NCBI RefSeq assembly: GCF_030323145.1
Contig: NZ_CP100470.1
Location: 4,815,001-4,879,000 of the forward strand
From: Mesorhizobium sp. C432A
GTDB taxonomy: Bacteria; Pseudomonadota; Alphaproteobacteria; Rhizobiales; Rhizobiaceae
Length of the DNA: 64,000 nt
Direction of reading: 5' to 3'
The notes beneath the pieces are model-generated. The model had not been told where the DNA came from. It saw only the letters and a program-made list of their open reading frames with translations, and ran no database searches. The position numbers were made by a program, and so were the translations under genes. Shown here in pieces: positions 46,851-55,799 of this stretch (its first letter is position 1; each line of letters begins with the position of its first letter).

Positions 46851-47663
46851 TCAGCGCCCGGCCCAGTCAATGGCGGATTGGAGGATTTTCGTCAGTGTGG
46901 CGCGCATCGGCGCGGCGAACTCGGCATCATAAGGCACCGGCCAATTGTCCGGTTCGCCCTTGCCCTCGGGCTCGCGCAAATAGCCGCGATCGGCAAGTTC
47001 CATCTGCAGCGCATGGTAGCCGCCTTGCGGATTGCCGAAATAGCGGGTGATCCAGCCGCCCTTGAAACGACCGTTGATGACATTGCTTTCACCGCTCTCG
47101 GCCATGATCTGACCAACCAGCGCCTGCAGCGTAGGATCCGCGGTCTGGCCGTCATTGGTGCCGAGATTGAATACCGGCAGCGTGCCGTAGAACAGGCGCG
47201 GCAGCACCGACCGGATCGAGTGGCAATCGTAAATGACGACCTTCTCATGCAGGCCGCGCAGCCTGACGGCCTGGGCCGCCAGCATTTCATGGTAAGGCAC
47301 GAAATACGCTATGCGGCGCTGGTCTATCTCCGACGGCGTCGGTTCCGCGCCGGGCAGATACAGCGGATCGCCGTCGAAGGTCTCGGTCGGGCATAGCGTC
47401 GTTGTCGTCTGCCCGGGATAGAGCGAGGCGCCGGAAGGATCGCGGTTGACGTCGATAACGGTGCGCGAGATCGACGTATGCACAATCGTCGCGCCAAGGC
47501 CGGCGGCGAAATCGTAGAGCTTGTCGATCCACCAGTCGCAATCGCGGCGGCCGAGCCAGGGCGAGACCAGCCGATTGTCGATGCCGGCGAGATCGATACC
47601 CGTGTGCGGGATCGACACCAACAGGGGTGCCGTGCCTTCGGTCACTGTCAGCCAGTCGGTCAT
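46851..47663 (-). CDS. hutG: N-formylglutamate deformylase (N-formylglutamate amidohydrolase)
   Basis: This 270-residue zinc hydrolase releases formate from N-formyl-L-glutamate, giving glutamate, the last step of the HutF branch. Hallmarks are [41 protein letters not shown] and GGWITRYFG. It starts a single base after the hutH stop and precedes hutU. Its presence together with HutF, with no glutamate formiminotransferase, defines the five-step pathway used here. Confidence 0.95.
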   Translation of the reverse strand: MTDWLTVTEGTAPLLVSIPHTGIDLAGIDNRLVSPWLGRRDCDWWIDKLYDFAAGLGATIVHTSISRTVIDVNRDPSGASLYPGQTTTTLCPTETFDGDPLYLPGAEPTPSEIDQRRIAYFVPYHEMLAAQAVRLRGLHEKVVIYDCHSIRSVLPRLFYGTLPVFNLGTNDGQTADPTLQALVGQIMAESGESNVINGRFKGGWITRYFGNPQGGYHALQMELADRGYLREPEGKGEPDNWPVPYDAEFAAPMRATLTKILQSAIDWAGR

Positions 47664-47664
47664 G

Positions 47665-49203
47665 TCAGACTCCCGAGATCGAAGGCAATGTCACCGCGCT
47701 CGCAGCCTTGATGGCAGCGCCGCTGCGCACCATAGCGATGGCTTTTTCCATGTCAGGGTGGAAATGCCGGTCATTGTCGAGATGCGGCACCTCGGCACGG
47801 ACCAGCTTGCGAACAGCTTCCAGAGCTGCACTCGACGCCAGCGGCGCATGGAAATCGCAGCCCTGCGCGGCGGCCAAGAGTTCGATGCCGATGACGGCCG
47901 TGGCGTTTTCGATCATGCCGATCAGCCGGCGCGCGCCATGTGCGGCCATCGAGACGTGGTCTTCCTGGTTGGCCGAGGTCGGGATGGAATCGACACTTGC
48001 CGGATAGGCCTTCTGCTTGTTCTCAGAGACGAGCGCCGCCGCCGTCACCTGCGGGATCATGAAGCCGGAGTTCAGGCCGGGCTTCGGCGTCAGGAAGGCC
48101 GGCATGCCGGACAGCGCGGGGTCTACCAGCATGGCGATGCGGCGCTCCGACAGCGAGCCGATCTCGCAGACGGCAAGCGCGATCATGTCGGCAGCGAAAG
48201 CCACCGGCTCGGCGTGGAAATTGCCGCCTGAAAGCGCAGTATCGTCCTCGGCGAAGATCAGCGGATTGTCGGTGACGCCATTGGCCTCGGTGCCGAGCGT
48301 ATCGGCGGCCTGGCGCAGCACGCTGAGCGCCGCACCCATCACCTGCGGCTGGCAGCGCAGGCAGTACGGATCCTGCACGCGCTCATCGCCGACGCGGTGC
48401 GATTCACGGATAGCGCTGCCGGCCATCAGATTGCGCAGCGCTGCCGCCGTCTCGATCTGGCCCGGGTGTTTTCTGAGGAGATGGATGCGCGGATCGAAGG
48501 GTGCATCGGAGCCCTTGGCAGCGTCGGTCGACAGCGCCCCGGCGACCAGCGCCGACTGATACAGCACTTCGGCTTCGAACAGAGCGGCCAGCGCGTAGGC
48601 GGTGGAAAACTGCGTCCCGTTGAGCAGCGCCAGACCTTCCTTGGCGCCAAGCGTCACCGGCTCCAGGCCGTGCGAGACGAAAGCGACCTTGGCCGGGAAG
48701 CGGCCATGCGGTGTAATGCATTCGCCAACGCCGATCATCACCGCAGTCATGTGCGACAGCGGCGCGAGATCTCCGGAGGCGCCGACCGAGCCCTGCGCCG
48801 GCACGACGGGGATGACGTCGTTGGCCAGCATCGCTTCCAGCAATTCGATGGTTTGCGGCCGCACGCCCGACGCACCCTGCGCCAGGCTGGCGAGCTTCAG
48901 CGCCATCATCAACCGAACCACAGCGACCGGCATCGGCTCGCCGACGCCGGCGGCATGCGACAAAACGATGTTGCGTTGCAGGGTCTCTAGATCCTCGGCC
49001 GGAATGCGGACGCTGGCCAGTTTGCCGAAGCCGGTGTTGATGCCATAGACCGGCTCACCCTTGGCGACGATGCGGGCGACAGCCTCGGCGCTGGCCTTGA
49101 TTTTTGGCCGGCAGGAGGCGTCGAGCTTCGGCATGGCGCCACGATAGATAGCGCGCCAGTCGGCCAGCGTCGCATTGCCGGGCTTCAGGTTAAGTTCGGT
49201 CAT
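47665..49203 (-). CDS. hutH: Histidine ammonia-lyase
   Basis: Histidase, 512 residues, deaminates L-histidine to urocanate. The methylidene-imidazolone cofactor forms autocatalytically from the Ala-Ser-Gly triad in [15 protein letters not shown] near residue 143. Other hallmarks are [20 protein letters not shown] and [11 protein letters not shown]. Length is normal. ATG 49203 overlaps the hutI stop by four bases, giving translational coupling. Confidence 0.97.
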   Translation of the reverse strand: MTELNLKPGNATLADWRAIYRGAMPKLDASCRPKIKASAEAVARIVAKGEPVYGINTGFGKLASVRIPAEDLETLQRNIVLSHAAGVGEPMPVAVVRLMMALKLASLAQGASGVRPQTIELLEAMLANDVIPVVPAQGSVGASGDLAPLSHMTAVMIGVGECITPHGRFPAKVAFVSHGLEPVTLGAKEGLALLNGTQFSTAYALAALFEAEVLYQSALVAGALSTDAAKGSDAPFDPRIHLLRKHPGQIETAAALRNLMAGSAIRESHRVGDERVQDPYCLRCQPQVMGAALSVLRQAADTLGTEANGVTDNPLIFAEDDTALSGGNFHAEPVAFAADMIALAVCEIGSLSERRIAMLVDPALSGMPAFLTPKPGLNSGFMIPQVTAAALVSENKQKAYPASVDSIPTSANQEDHVSMAAHGARRLIGMIENATAVIGIELLAAAQGCDFHAPLASSAALEAVRKLVRAEVPHLDNDRHFHPDMEKAIAMVRSGAAIKAASAVTLPSISGV

Positions 49204-50438
49204 TGTCCTCTCCAGATGCGGGCATGGAGCGGGTTGAAGCCCATGCGGTAGACGAGTTCGGCCGGACGCTCGATGTCCCAGATCGCCAGGTCGGCGGATT
49301 TTCCTGCCTCAAGCGTGCCGGTCTTGCCAAGCAGCCCAAGCGCGCGGGCAGCCTCGCGAGTGGTGCCGGCCAGGCATTCCTCGACGGTCAGGCCGAAAAG
49401 CGTCGCCGCCATGTTCATGGTCAGCAACAGCGAGGTCAGCGGCGACGTCCCGGGATTGTTGTCGGTGGCGACCGCCATCTTGACGCCGTGCTGGCGGAAC
49501 AGGCCGACCGGCGGCTTCCTGGTTTCGCGGATGAAATAGTAGGCGCCGGGCAGAATGGTCGCCACGGTGCCGGCCTTGGCCATCGCTGCGGCGCCGGCCT
49601 CGTCGGTGTATTCGAGATGGTCGGCCGACAGCGCGCCATAGCGGGCGGCGAGTTCGGCGCCATGCAAATTGGACAGCTGGTCGGCATGGAGTTTGACCGG
49701 CAGGCCAAGCGCCTTAGCCTTGTCGAAGACGCGGGCAATCTGTTCCGGCGAAAAGGCAATGCCCTCGCAAAAGCCGTCTACGGCGTCAGCCAGGCCCTCG
49801 GCGGCGATTGCGGGCAGGATCGTGTTGGCGACGAGATCGACAAAAGCGTCCTTGTCGCCTTTTGCTTCCGGCGGCAGCGCATGCGCGCCGAGGAAGGTGG
49901 TGCGGACCGTGACCGGGCGTTGCTTGTCCAGCTGCCGCGCGGCGCGAAGCGACTTCTGTTCATTTTCGAGATCGAGCCCGTAACCCGACTTTACCTCTAC
50001 CGTGGTGACACCCTCGGCCATCAGCGCATCGAGGCGTGGCAGCGTCTGCGCAACCAGTGCGTCTTCGCTCGCGGCACGCAGGGATTTGACCGAGGAGACG
50101 ATGCCGCCGCCGGCACGGGCGACTTCTTCATAGGTGGCGCCGGCCAGCCGCATCTCGAACTCGTTGGCACGGTTGCCGGCATGGATGAGATGGGTGTGGC
50201 AGTCGATCAGGCCGGGCGTGATCCAGCGGCCTTCGCAATCGGTAGTCTCGCCGCCCTGAGCCAACGCTGACGGCATGTCGGCTTCCGGACCGGCATAGAC
50301 GATGACGCCGTCACGGGCGACGATCGCGCCCTTTTCGACGATGCCAACTCCGGCAACGCCTTCGGCCATGGTCGCCAGGCGTGCATCGCGCCAAAGCTGA
50401 AGGCCCCCTGCCCGGCTTTTGTCTTGTGCCGCCATCAT
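49200..50438 (-). CDS. hutI: Imidazolonepropionase
   Basis: This 412-residue amidohydrolase-superfamily enzyme hydrolyses imidazolone-5-propionate to N-formimidoyl-L-glutamate. Metal ligands and substrate residues lie in [22 protein letters not shown] (in part), in KLHADQLSN and in [24 protein letters not shown] is a family landmark. It is the first gene of the minus-strand hut operon, facing hutF across 85 bases with the presumed HutC operator. The start is ATG 50438 or the adjacent 50435. Confidence 0.96.
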   Translation of the reverse strand: MMAAQDKSRAGGLQLWRDARLATMAEGVAGVGIVEKGAIVARDGVIVYAGPEADMPSALAQGGETTDCEGRWITPGLIDCHTHLIHAGNRANEFEMRLAGATYEEVARAGGGIVSSVKSLRAASEDALVAQTLPRLDALMAEGVTTVEVKSGYGLDLENEQKSLRAARQLDKQRPVTVRTTFLGAHALPPEAKGDKDAFVDLVANTILPAIAAEGLADAVDGFCEGIAFSPEQIARVFDKAKALGLPVKLHADQLSNLHGAELAARYGALSADHLEYTDEAGAAAMAKAGTVATILPGAYYFIRETRKPPVGLFRQHGVKMAVATDNNPGTSPLTSLLLTMNMAATLFGLTVEECLAGTTREAARALGLLGKTGTLEAGKSADLAIWDIERPAELVYRMGFNPLHARIWRGQ

Positions 50439-50463
50439 CTTTTTCCGTTGCTTGGATGGCGAT

Positions 50464-50477
50464 TATGTATATACATA
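50464..50477. promoter_or_regulatory. Palindromic HutC operator candidate
   Basis: TATGTATATACATA is a perfect 14-base palindrome in the gap between divergent hutI and hutF. GntR/HutC-family repressors bind TGTATATACA-like palindromes in hut promoters, and hutC itself is the second gene of the plus-strand operon. Urocanate is the known inducer of HutC in characterised systems. Confidence 0.75.
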
Positions 50478-50523
50478 TTGAAACGCGCTGCAAGTGCATT
50501 GTTGATGGAATGCGGAGAAAAAC

Positions 50524-51876
50524 GTGACGGCGATCTTTGCGGAACAGGCGCTGCTGGCCGATGGCTGGCATGACAAGGTGCGGATCTCGCTGAGCGGCGG
50601 TCAGATCGCGAAGGTGGAGCCAGGTTCTTCGCCGCGGAGCGGTGACGAACGCCACGCCATTCTGGTGCCCGGCATGCCGAACCTGCACAGCCACGCCTTC
50701 CAGCGCGGCATGGCCGGGCTTGCCGAACTGCGCGGTCCCTCCGCCGACAGCTTCTGGAGCTGGCGCGAGGTGATGTACCGCTTTGCGCTGTCGATGACGC
50801 CGGACCAGGTCGAGGCGGTCGCCGCCCAGCTTTATGTCGAAATGCTGGAGGCCGGATTCTCGCGCGTCGGCGAATTTCATTATCTCCACCACGATCGCGA
50901 CGGAAAACCCTATGCCAACCTTGCCGAGATGGCCGAACGTATTGCCGCGGCCGCCGGCGAAACCGGGATCGGCCTGACGCTGCTGCCGGTGTTTTATGCC
51001 CATTCCTCCTTCAGCGGCGCTGCGCCCAACGAAGGCCAGCGGCGATTCATCAACGATGTGAATCGGTTCGAACGCTTGCTTGAGAAAAGCCGCGAATCGG
51101 TTCGTGCGTTGAATCAGGCTGTCGTTGGCGTCGCCCCGCACAGCCTGCGCGCCGCGACGCCGGAGGAACTCAGCGCTGTTGCCGCCATTGCGCCGGACGG
51201 ACCGATCCACATCCACGTCGCCGAGCAGGTGAAGGAGGTCGAGGATTGCCTGGCGTGGTCGGGTGCGCGACCGGTCGAATGGCTGCTCGCCAATGCCGGG
51301 ATCGACAAGCGTTGGTCCCTGATCCACGCCACCCACATGACCGAGGCTGAGACAACCGGCATGGCCAGAAGCGGCGCCATTGCCGGGCTTTGCCCGATCA
51401 CCGAGGCCAATCTCGGCGACGGCACCTTTTCAGCACCTCTGTTCATCGAACATGGCGGCCGCTTCGGCGTCGGCTCGGATTCCAACGTGCTGATCGGCCT
51501 GCCGGATGAATTGCGCCAGCTCGAATATTCGCAGCGCCTCGCACACCGCGCCCGCAATGTGCTGGCGGTGGCCGGCGGCTCGACCGGGCGGGCTCTGTTC
51601 GACGCCGCCCTCGATGGCGGCAGCACCGCACTCGGCACCGGCCCGTCGCGGATCGCCGCCGGCGCCGCGGCTGATTTCGTCTCCCTCGACGAAAACCATC
51701 CTTCGCTGGCCGGAAAAAGTGGCGATGCGATCCTCGACGCCTGGATCTTTGCCAATGGCGGCAAGGTCGATTGCGTCTGGGTGCACGGAAAAAAACAAGT
51801 CAGCGGCGGCCGGCATGTAGCGCGTGAGACGATCGCCGAGCGCTTTCGTCAGGTGATGACAGCGCTTTCGGCATGA
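50524..51876 (+). CDS. hutF: Formimidoylglutamate deiminase
   Basis: This 450-residue amidohydrolase converts N-formimidoyl-L-glutamate to N-formyl-L-glutamate and ammonia. Metal ligands and neighbours are visible in PNLHSHAFQRGMAG, in VGEFHYLHHD, in IHIHVAEQVKEV and in FGVGSDSNVLI; SFWSWREVMYRFA is typical of HutF. GTG 50524 has GGAG upstream. The stop overlaps the hutC start (ATGA), forming a hutFC operon divergent from hutIHGUD. Confidence 0.95.
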   Translation: MTAIFAEQALLADGWHDKVRISLSGGQIAKVEPGSSPRSGDERHAILVPGMPNLHSHAFQRGMAGLAELRGPSADSFWSWREVMYRFALSMTPDQVEAVAAQLYVEMLEAGFSRVGEFHYLHHDRDGKPYANLAEMAERIAAAAGETGIGLTLLPVFYAHSSFSGAAPNEGQRRFINDVNRFERLLEKSRESVRALNQAVVGVAPHSLRAATPEELSAVAAIAPDGPIHIHVAEQVKEVEDCLAWSGARPVEWLLANAGIDKRWSLIHATHMTEAETTGMARSGAIAGLCPITEANLGDGTFSAPLFIEHGGRFGVGSDSNVLIGLPDELRQLEYSQRLAHRARNVLAVAGGSTGRALFDAALDGGSTALGTGPSRIAAGAAADFVSLDENHPSLAGKSGDAILDAWIFANGGKVDCVWVHGKKQVSGGRHVARETIAERFRQVMTALSA

Positions 51877-52610
51877 GCATTTCAGAGACAGCGGTGGTAG
51901 AAGGCGGCTCGCTGCACCAGCGCATCCTGTCCGACATCAGCGAGAAAATAATGTCCGGCGCCTGGGCGCCGGGCCACCGCATCCCGTTCGAGCACGAGCT
52001 GACGGCGCAGTATCATTGCTCGCGCATGACGGTGAACAAGGCGCTGTCGCAACTGGCCAAGGCCGGGCTGATCGAGCGCCGCCGCCGTTCGGGCAGTTTC
52101 GTGCGCCAGCCGCAATCGCAGGCCGCGGTGCTGGAAATCCACGACATCAGGATCGAGGTCGAGGCGCTTGGGCTGGCCTATCGCTACGAGCGCGTGGCGC
52201 GGCAGAAAAGGCGCAGCAGCGCCGAGGATCGCGCCTTGCTGGAATTGGGAGCGGCTGGACAGGTGCTGGCGCTGGAATGCCGGCATTTCGCCGGCAAGCG
52301 GCCGTTCGCGCACGAACAGCGGCTGATCAATCTCGCCGCCGTCGCGGAAGCCGCCGAGGAGGAGTTTCTCGACATCGCCCCCGGCCCTTGGCTGATCGGC
52401 CGCGTGCCATGGAGCGAGGCAGAGCACCGTATCCGCGCGGTGGCGGCCGACAGGCATATTGCCGAAGCGCTCGACATCGCAACCGGCGCGCCCTGCCTGG
52501 TGGTCGAGCGCCGGACCTGGAGCGCCGAGCACCCAGTGACGCAGGTGAGGTTCACCTACGCCGCGGAGAGCCACACGCTGGTGGCGCGGTTCAGGCCTTC
52601 GCAGGGGTAG
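51873..52610 (+). CDS. hutC: Histidine utilisation repressor HutC (GntR/UTRA)
   Basis: This 245-residue DNA-binding repressor has an N-terminal GntR winged helix (about residues 14-80; IPFEHELTAQYHCSRMTVNKAL) and a C-terminal UTRA ligand domain (about 100-240) ending in QVRFTYAAESHTLVARF. It should repress both hut operons from the palindrome at 50464-50477 and be released by urocanate. Co-transcription with hutF makes it autoregulated. Confidence 0.93.
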   Translation: MSISETAVVEGGSLHQRILSDISEKIMSGAWAPGHRIPFEHELTAQYHCSRMTVNKALSQLAKAGLIERRRRSGSFVRQPQSQAAVLEIHDIRIEVEALGLAYRYERVARQKRRSSAEDRALLELGAAGQVLALECRHFAGKRPFAHEQRLINLAAVAEAAEEEFLDIAPGPWLIGRVPWSEAEHRIRAVAADRHIAEALDIATGAPCLVVERRTWSAEHPVTQVRFTYAAESHTLVARFRPSQG

Positions 52611-52615
52611 CTCCT

Positions 52616-52720
52616 TTACCCTCCCCCTTGTGGGGAGGGTCGCTGCGAAGCAGCGGGGTGGGGGTCGGCGCCAAGCCCCCCACCCGGACCTTCGGTCCGA
52701 CCTCCCCACAAGGGGAGGTA
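52616..52720. repeat. Palindromic repeat, family C, copy 2
   Basis: It runs from TTACC to GGTA six bases after the hutC stop, with stems CTCCCCCTTGTGGGGAG, GCTGCGAAGCAGC and GGACCTTCGGTCC, closing with CCTCCCCACAAGGGGAGG. It is nearly the same as the copy after ndvA. It may serve as a shared transcript end between hutC and the convergent RidA gene. Confidence 0.82.
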
Positions 52721-52732
52721 GAAGGCTGCACT

Positions 52733-53077
52733 TTAAATCGCCGCCGTAACAATAATCTCGACCACATATTCCGGCCCTGCAAGCTTGGCCTCGCCCGTGG
52801 CGCGGGCGGGCGTGTTGCCTTGCGGGACCCACTTGTCCCATTCCTTGTTCATCTCGGCGAAGGTGCCCATATCGGCCAGCCAGATGATCGCCTGCAGGAT
52901 CTTGGTCTTGTCGGTGCCGGCCTTGGCCAGCAGTTCGTCGATAGATGCGAGGATCGACCTGGTCTGTTCGCCAACGCTGGCGCCGGGCGTTCCGACCTGG
53001 CCGGCGAGATAGACGGTGTTGCCGTGGATGACGATCTGGCTCATGCGCGGGCCAACATCGATGCGACGAATGCTCAT
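52733..53077 (-). CDS. RidA/YER057c/UK114-family protein
   Basis: This 114-residue trimeric-fold protein of the reactive-imine deaminase superfamily begins MSIRRIDVGPRMSQ, has VYLAGQVGTP in the core, and has the conserved arginine in GNTPARATGEAKLAGP near the C-terminus, where it positions the substrate carboxylate. True RidA hydrolyses 2-aminoacrylate; this version is a short subgroup often found with amino-acid catabolic genes. AAGGA precedes ATG 53077. Confidence 0.88.
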   Translation of the reverse strand: MSIRRIDVGPRMSQIVIHGNTVYLAGQVGTPGASVGEQTRSILASIDELLAKAGTDKTKILQAIIWLADMGTFAEMNKEWDKWVPQGNTPARATGEAKLAGPEYVVEIIVTAAI

Positions 53078-53284
53078 GGGATGGTTCCTTCGTTTGTCGG
53101 TGCGCCTGTTTAGAGTCGCTGCCGCCTCCGGGCAAGGCCAACAGCGCGAAACCTCTTGAGCCTGGGTTGGATCTTGGGCCGCAAATGTCTATCTGCGCCG
53201 AGGTATTTCTTTCCGGCGCGGATTGCCGACCTCGTGTGAGAGTGGCAAGACTTCGCGCCAAACCAGGTTGAGAGGATGAGAGCC

Positions 53285-53623
53285 ATGGAATATCGAGAAA
53301 TCAGCGAGGACTATTCGGTCTCGGGCCAGATCCAGCCCGAAGATGCCGCCGCCATCAAGGAAGCCGGTTTCAAGAGCGTGATCTGCAACCGGCCGGATGA
53401 CGAGCAGCCCGACCAGCCTTCGGCCGACAGCGTCAAGGCGGCGGTCGAAGCCGCGGGGCTGGCCTTCCGCTACATCCCGGTAATCAGCGGCCAGATCACA
53501 GCCGAGAATGTCGAAGATCAGGCCGAAGCGCTCGACGCGCTCGAAGGCCCGGTGTTTGCTTATTGCCGCTCGGGCGCGCGCTGCACCAATCTCTACGGGC
53601 TGATTCAGCAGTCCAAGGGGTGA
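53285..53623 (+). CDS. TIGR01244/DUF442 phosphatase-like protein (beta-lactamase-hydrolase-like domain)
   Basis: This 112-residue protein has a tyrosine-phosphatase-like fold. The P-loop CRSGARC in FAYCRSGARCTNLYG gives the C-x5-R catalytic motif, and ICNRPDDEQPDQP is a family landmark. Stand-alone versions are called TIGR01244 sulfur transferase or Blh-like phosphatase; fused versions carry a metallo-hydrolase and take part in sulfide handling. ATG 53285 is chosen because AGAGG lies nine bases before it; ATG 53276 is too close to that site. Confidence 0.82.
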   Translation: MEYREISEDYSVSGQIQPEDAAAIKEAGFKSVICNRPDDEQPDQPSADSVKAAVEAAGLAFRYIPVISGQITAENVEDQAEALDALEGPVFAYCRSGARCTNLYGLIQQSKG

Positions 53624-53649
53624 GCATCTGAGGCGCTGGCGATCCCTCA

Positions 53650-53811
53650 CACCCCCCTCTGTCCTGCCGGACATCATCTCCCCCGCAAGGGGGGAGATCG
53701 GATGTCGCCTTCGCTTTTCGCCAATCGCCGACGTTGCAGGATGAGCGCTATCGACAAAGCTGCTGATCTCCCTCCTTGCGGGGGAGATGGCCGGCAGGCC
53801 AGAGGGGGGTG
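53650..53811. repeat. GC-rich palindromic repeat, family A, copy 2
   Basis: CACCCCCCTCTG (from 53650) and CAGAGGGGGGTG (to 53811) bound an inverted repeat whose inner modules TGTCCTGCCGGACAT..CTCCCCC and GGGGGAGATGGCCGGCAGG match copy 1 at 12072-12217. The central spacer (GATGTCGCCTTCGCTTTTCGCCAATC ... AAGCTGCTGATCTCC, in part) also aligns. It lies between convergent genes. Confidence 0.85.
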
Positions 53812-53847
53812 CTGTCCCGCCGACGTATCAACTGAAACTCTCTCAAA

Positions 53848-54315
53848 CTAGATCGGCAGCGCGCCGGTTTCCTTCAACGTCTCCAGCACGATCGCCGTCT
53901 TTACATGCTGTACCGATTCATGCGGCAGGAGCACGCCGTTGACGAACTCCGACAATGATTTGAGATCGGGTGTCACCACTTTCAGGATGTAATCCATCTC
54001 GCCGGTCAACGCGTGCGCCTCCTGCACCTCGGGCAGCCGGGCCAGCAGTTCGCCAAAGCGCCTGGCATTGTCGCGGTTATGGGTGGCGAGCGTCACCGAG
54101 ATGACGTTGACCAGCGAGAAGCCGAGCTTGTCGCGGTCGAGCACGGCGCGATAGCCCTTGATGTAGCCGTCTTCCTCCAGCCGCTGGCGGCGGCGTGAGC
54201 ATTGCGATGCCGACAGGTTCACGCGCTGCGAGAGATCGTTGTTGGTGAGCCGCGCGTCGCCCTGCAAGAGAGCCATTATCTTGCGGTCAAATTGATCGAT
54301 GCGCGCTTCATTCAT
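53848..54315 (-). CDS. Lrp/AsnC-family transcriptional regulator
   Basis: This 155-residue regulator has an AsnC-type helix-turn-helix (residues about 5-60; IDQFDRKIMALLQGDARLTNNDLSQRVNLS in part) and a C-terminal RAM effector domain (about 70-150; EAHALTGEMDYILKV). It is divergent from the 4-hydroxyphenylpyruvate dioxygenase gene and is its likely regulator. ATG 54315 is preferred for GGAG eight bases upstream; an in-frame ATG 54348 has no such site. Confidence 0.9.
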   Translation of the reverse strand: MNEARIDQFDRKIMALLQGDARLTNNDLSQRVNLSASQCSRRRQRLEEDGYIKGYRAVLDRDKLGFSLVNVISVTLATHNRDNARRFGELLARLPEVQEAHALTGEMDYILKVVTPDLKSLSEFVNGVLLPHESVQHVKTAIVLETLKETGALPI

Positions 54316-54343
54316 CGATTCATCTCCAATCATGCATGAATTA

Positions 54344-54417
54344 CGCACGAGATGATCATTTCAAGCGTTTGAATGCAAGCACCGTGCGGTCACTTCGCAC
54401 TATCATGCGTCATCTCG
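54344..54417. promoter_or_regulatory. Inverted repeat in the lrp-hppD control region
   Basis: CACGAGATGA (54344-54353) and TCATCTCGTG (54408-54417) are perfect inverted copies 54 bases apart in the divergent promoter region. Spaced half-sites of this kind suit Lrp/AsnC octamers that wrap DNA. Binding by the adjacent regulator is inference. Confidence 0.5.
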
Positions 54418-54454
54418 TGGTCCGATGCGGCCACCATCCGTTTGGAGGAATGCC

Positions 54455-55570
54455 ATGGGTCCCTTCCCGCACGACGCCCCGCCCGCAAAGATCAGCAAGG
54501 AAAACCCCGCCGGCACCGACGGTTTCGAGTTCGTCGAGTTCGCGCATGCGGAGCCGCAGAAGCTAGCAGAACTGTTCACCCGCATGGGCTATGTCGCGGT
54601 GGCCAAGCACCGCACGAAGGACATCACCGTCTGGCGCCAGGGCGATATCAACTATGTCGTCAATGCCGAACCGGGCTCGCATGCGATGAAGTTCGTCGAC
54701 AAACACGGCCCTTGCGCCGCCTCGATGGCCTGGCGTGTTGTCGATGCCAAGCACGCATTCGAGCATGCGGTATCGAAAGGCGCCACGCCCTACGACGGCA
54801 ACGACAAGGCGCTCGACGTGCCGGCCATTGTCGGCATTGGCGGCTCGCTGCTCTATTTCATCGAAGCCTATGGCAAGAAGGGCTCGGCCTATGATGCCGA
54901 GTTCGAGTGGCTGGGCGAACGCGACCCGCGGCCGCAAGGCGTCGGCTTCTATTTCCTCGACCACCTCACCCACAATGTCTATCGCGGCCAGATGGACAAA
55001 TGGTGGGACTTTTATCGCGAGCTGTTCGGCTTCAAGCAGATCCATTTCTTCGACATCGACGGCAAGATCACCGGCCTCGTCAGCCGCGCCATCACCTCGC
55101 CCTGCGGCAAGATCCGTATCCCGCTGAACGAGTCCAAGGACGACACCAGCCAGATCGCCGAGTATCTGAAGAAGTACAATGGCGAAGGCATCCAGCATAT
55201 CGCTGTCGGCACCGACGACATCTACGCCGCCACCGACAAGCTTGCCGACAACGGGCTGAAGTTCATGCCCGGTCCGCCGGAGACCTACTACGACATGTCG
55301 TACAACAGGGTGAACGGGCATGACGAGCCGATCGAGCGGATGAAGAAGCACGGCATCCTGATCGACGGCGAAGGCGTGGTCGACGGCGGCATGACCAAGA
55401 TCCTGCTGCAGATATTCTCCAAACCCGTGATCGGCCCGATCTTCTTCGAATTCATCCAGAGGAAGGGCGACGAAGGTTTTGGCGAAGGCAATTTCCGCGC
55501 GCTGTTCGAGTCGATCGAGCAGGACCAGATCAAGCGCGGCGTGATCAAGGTCGATGGCAAGGCGGCGTGA
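54455..55570 (+). CDS. hppD: 4-Hydroxyphenylpyruvate dioxygenase
   Basis: This 371-residue non-heme Fe(II) dioxygenase converts 4-hydroxyphenylpyruvate to homogentisate in tyrosine catabolism. The metal triad is visible as His in YFLDHLTHNV, His in GEGIQHIAVGT and Glu in IFFEFIQRKG. The C-terminal GFGEGNFRALFESIE is also diagnostic. ATG 54455 has GGAGGA six bases upstream. It is the entry enzyme for the HmgA-FAA hydrolase steps encoded 1-3 kb away. Confidence 0.96.
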   Translation: MGPFPHDAPPAKISKENPAGTDGFEFVEFAHAEPQKLAELFTRMGYVAVAKHRTKDITVWRQGDINYVVNAEPGSHAMKFVDKHGPCAASMAWRVVDAKHAFEHAVSKGATPYDGNDKALDVPAIVGIGGSLLYFIEAYGKKGSAYDAEFEWLGERDPRPQGVGFYFLDHLTHNVYRGQMDKWWDFYRELFGFKQIHFFDIDGKITGLVSRAITSPCGKIRIPLNESKDDTSQIAEYLKKYNGEGIQHIAVGTDDIYAATDKLADNGLKFMPGPPETYYDMSYNRVNGHDEPIERMKKHGILIDGEGVVDGGMTKILLQIFSKPVIGPIFFEFIQRKGDEGFGEGNFRALFESIEQDQIKRGVIKVDGKAA

Positions 55571-55573
55571 ACC

Positions 55574-55774
55574 GTGAACGTCTCCATAACCGAAGCAAAG
55601 GCCAAACTAACGGAACTCGTCGGCCGCGCGGAGGCCGGCGAGGAGATAGTCATCACTCGTCACGGCAAGATCGCGGCGCGGCTCGTGCCACAAGTTCGAG
55701 AAGACTTGTTGTCGCGCATAGGTGCCCTGAAGGGCAAGATTTGGATTTCTGACGATTTCGACACTCGGCCCTGA
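55574..55774 (+). CDS. Orphan Phd/YefM-type antitoxin
   Basis: This 66-residue protein begins MNVSITEAKAKLTELVGRAEAGEEIVITR, which is the Phd/YefM DNA-binding fold, and continues HGKIAARLVP. Such antitoxins normally precede a PIN (VapC) or Doc toxin gene. Here the next 25 bases lead straight into the convergent DinB gene and no toxin is present. GTG 55574 starts three bases after the hppD stop, so it would be co-transcribed with hppD. It may be a solitary antitoxin, a regulator, or the remnant of a lost module. Confidence 0.8.
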   Translation: MNVSITEAKAKLTELVGRAEAGEEIVITRHGKIAARLVPQVREDLLSRIGALKGKIWISDDFDTRP

Positions 55775-55799
55775 ATGGAACGAGTACACCAGATAAAGG

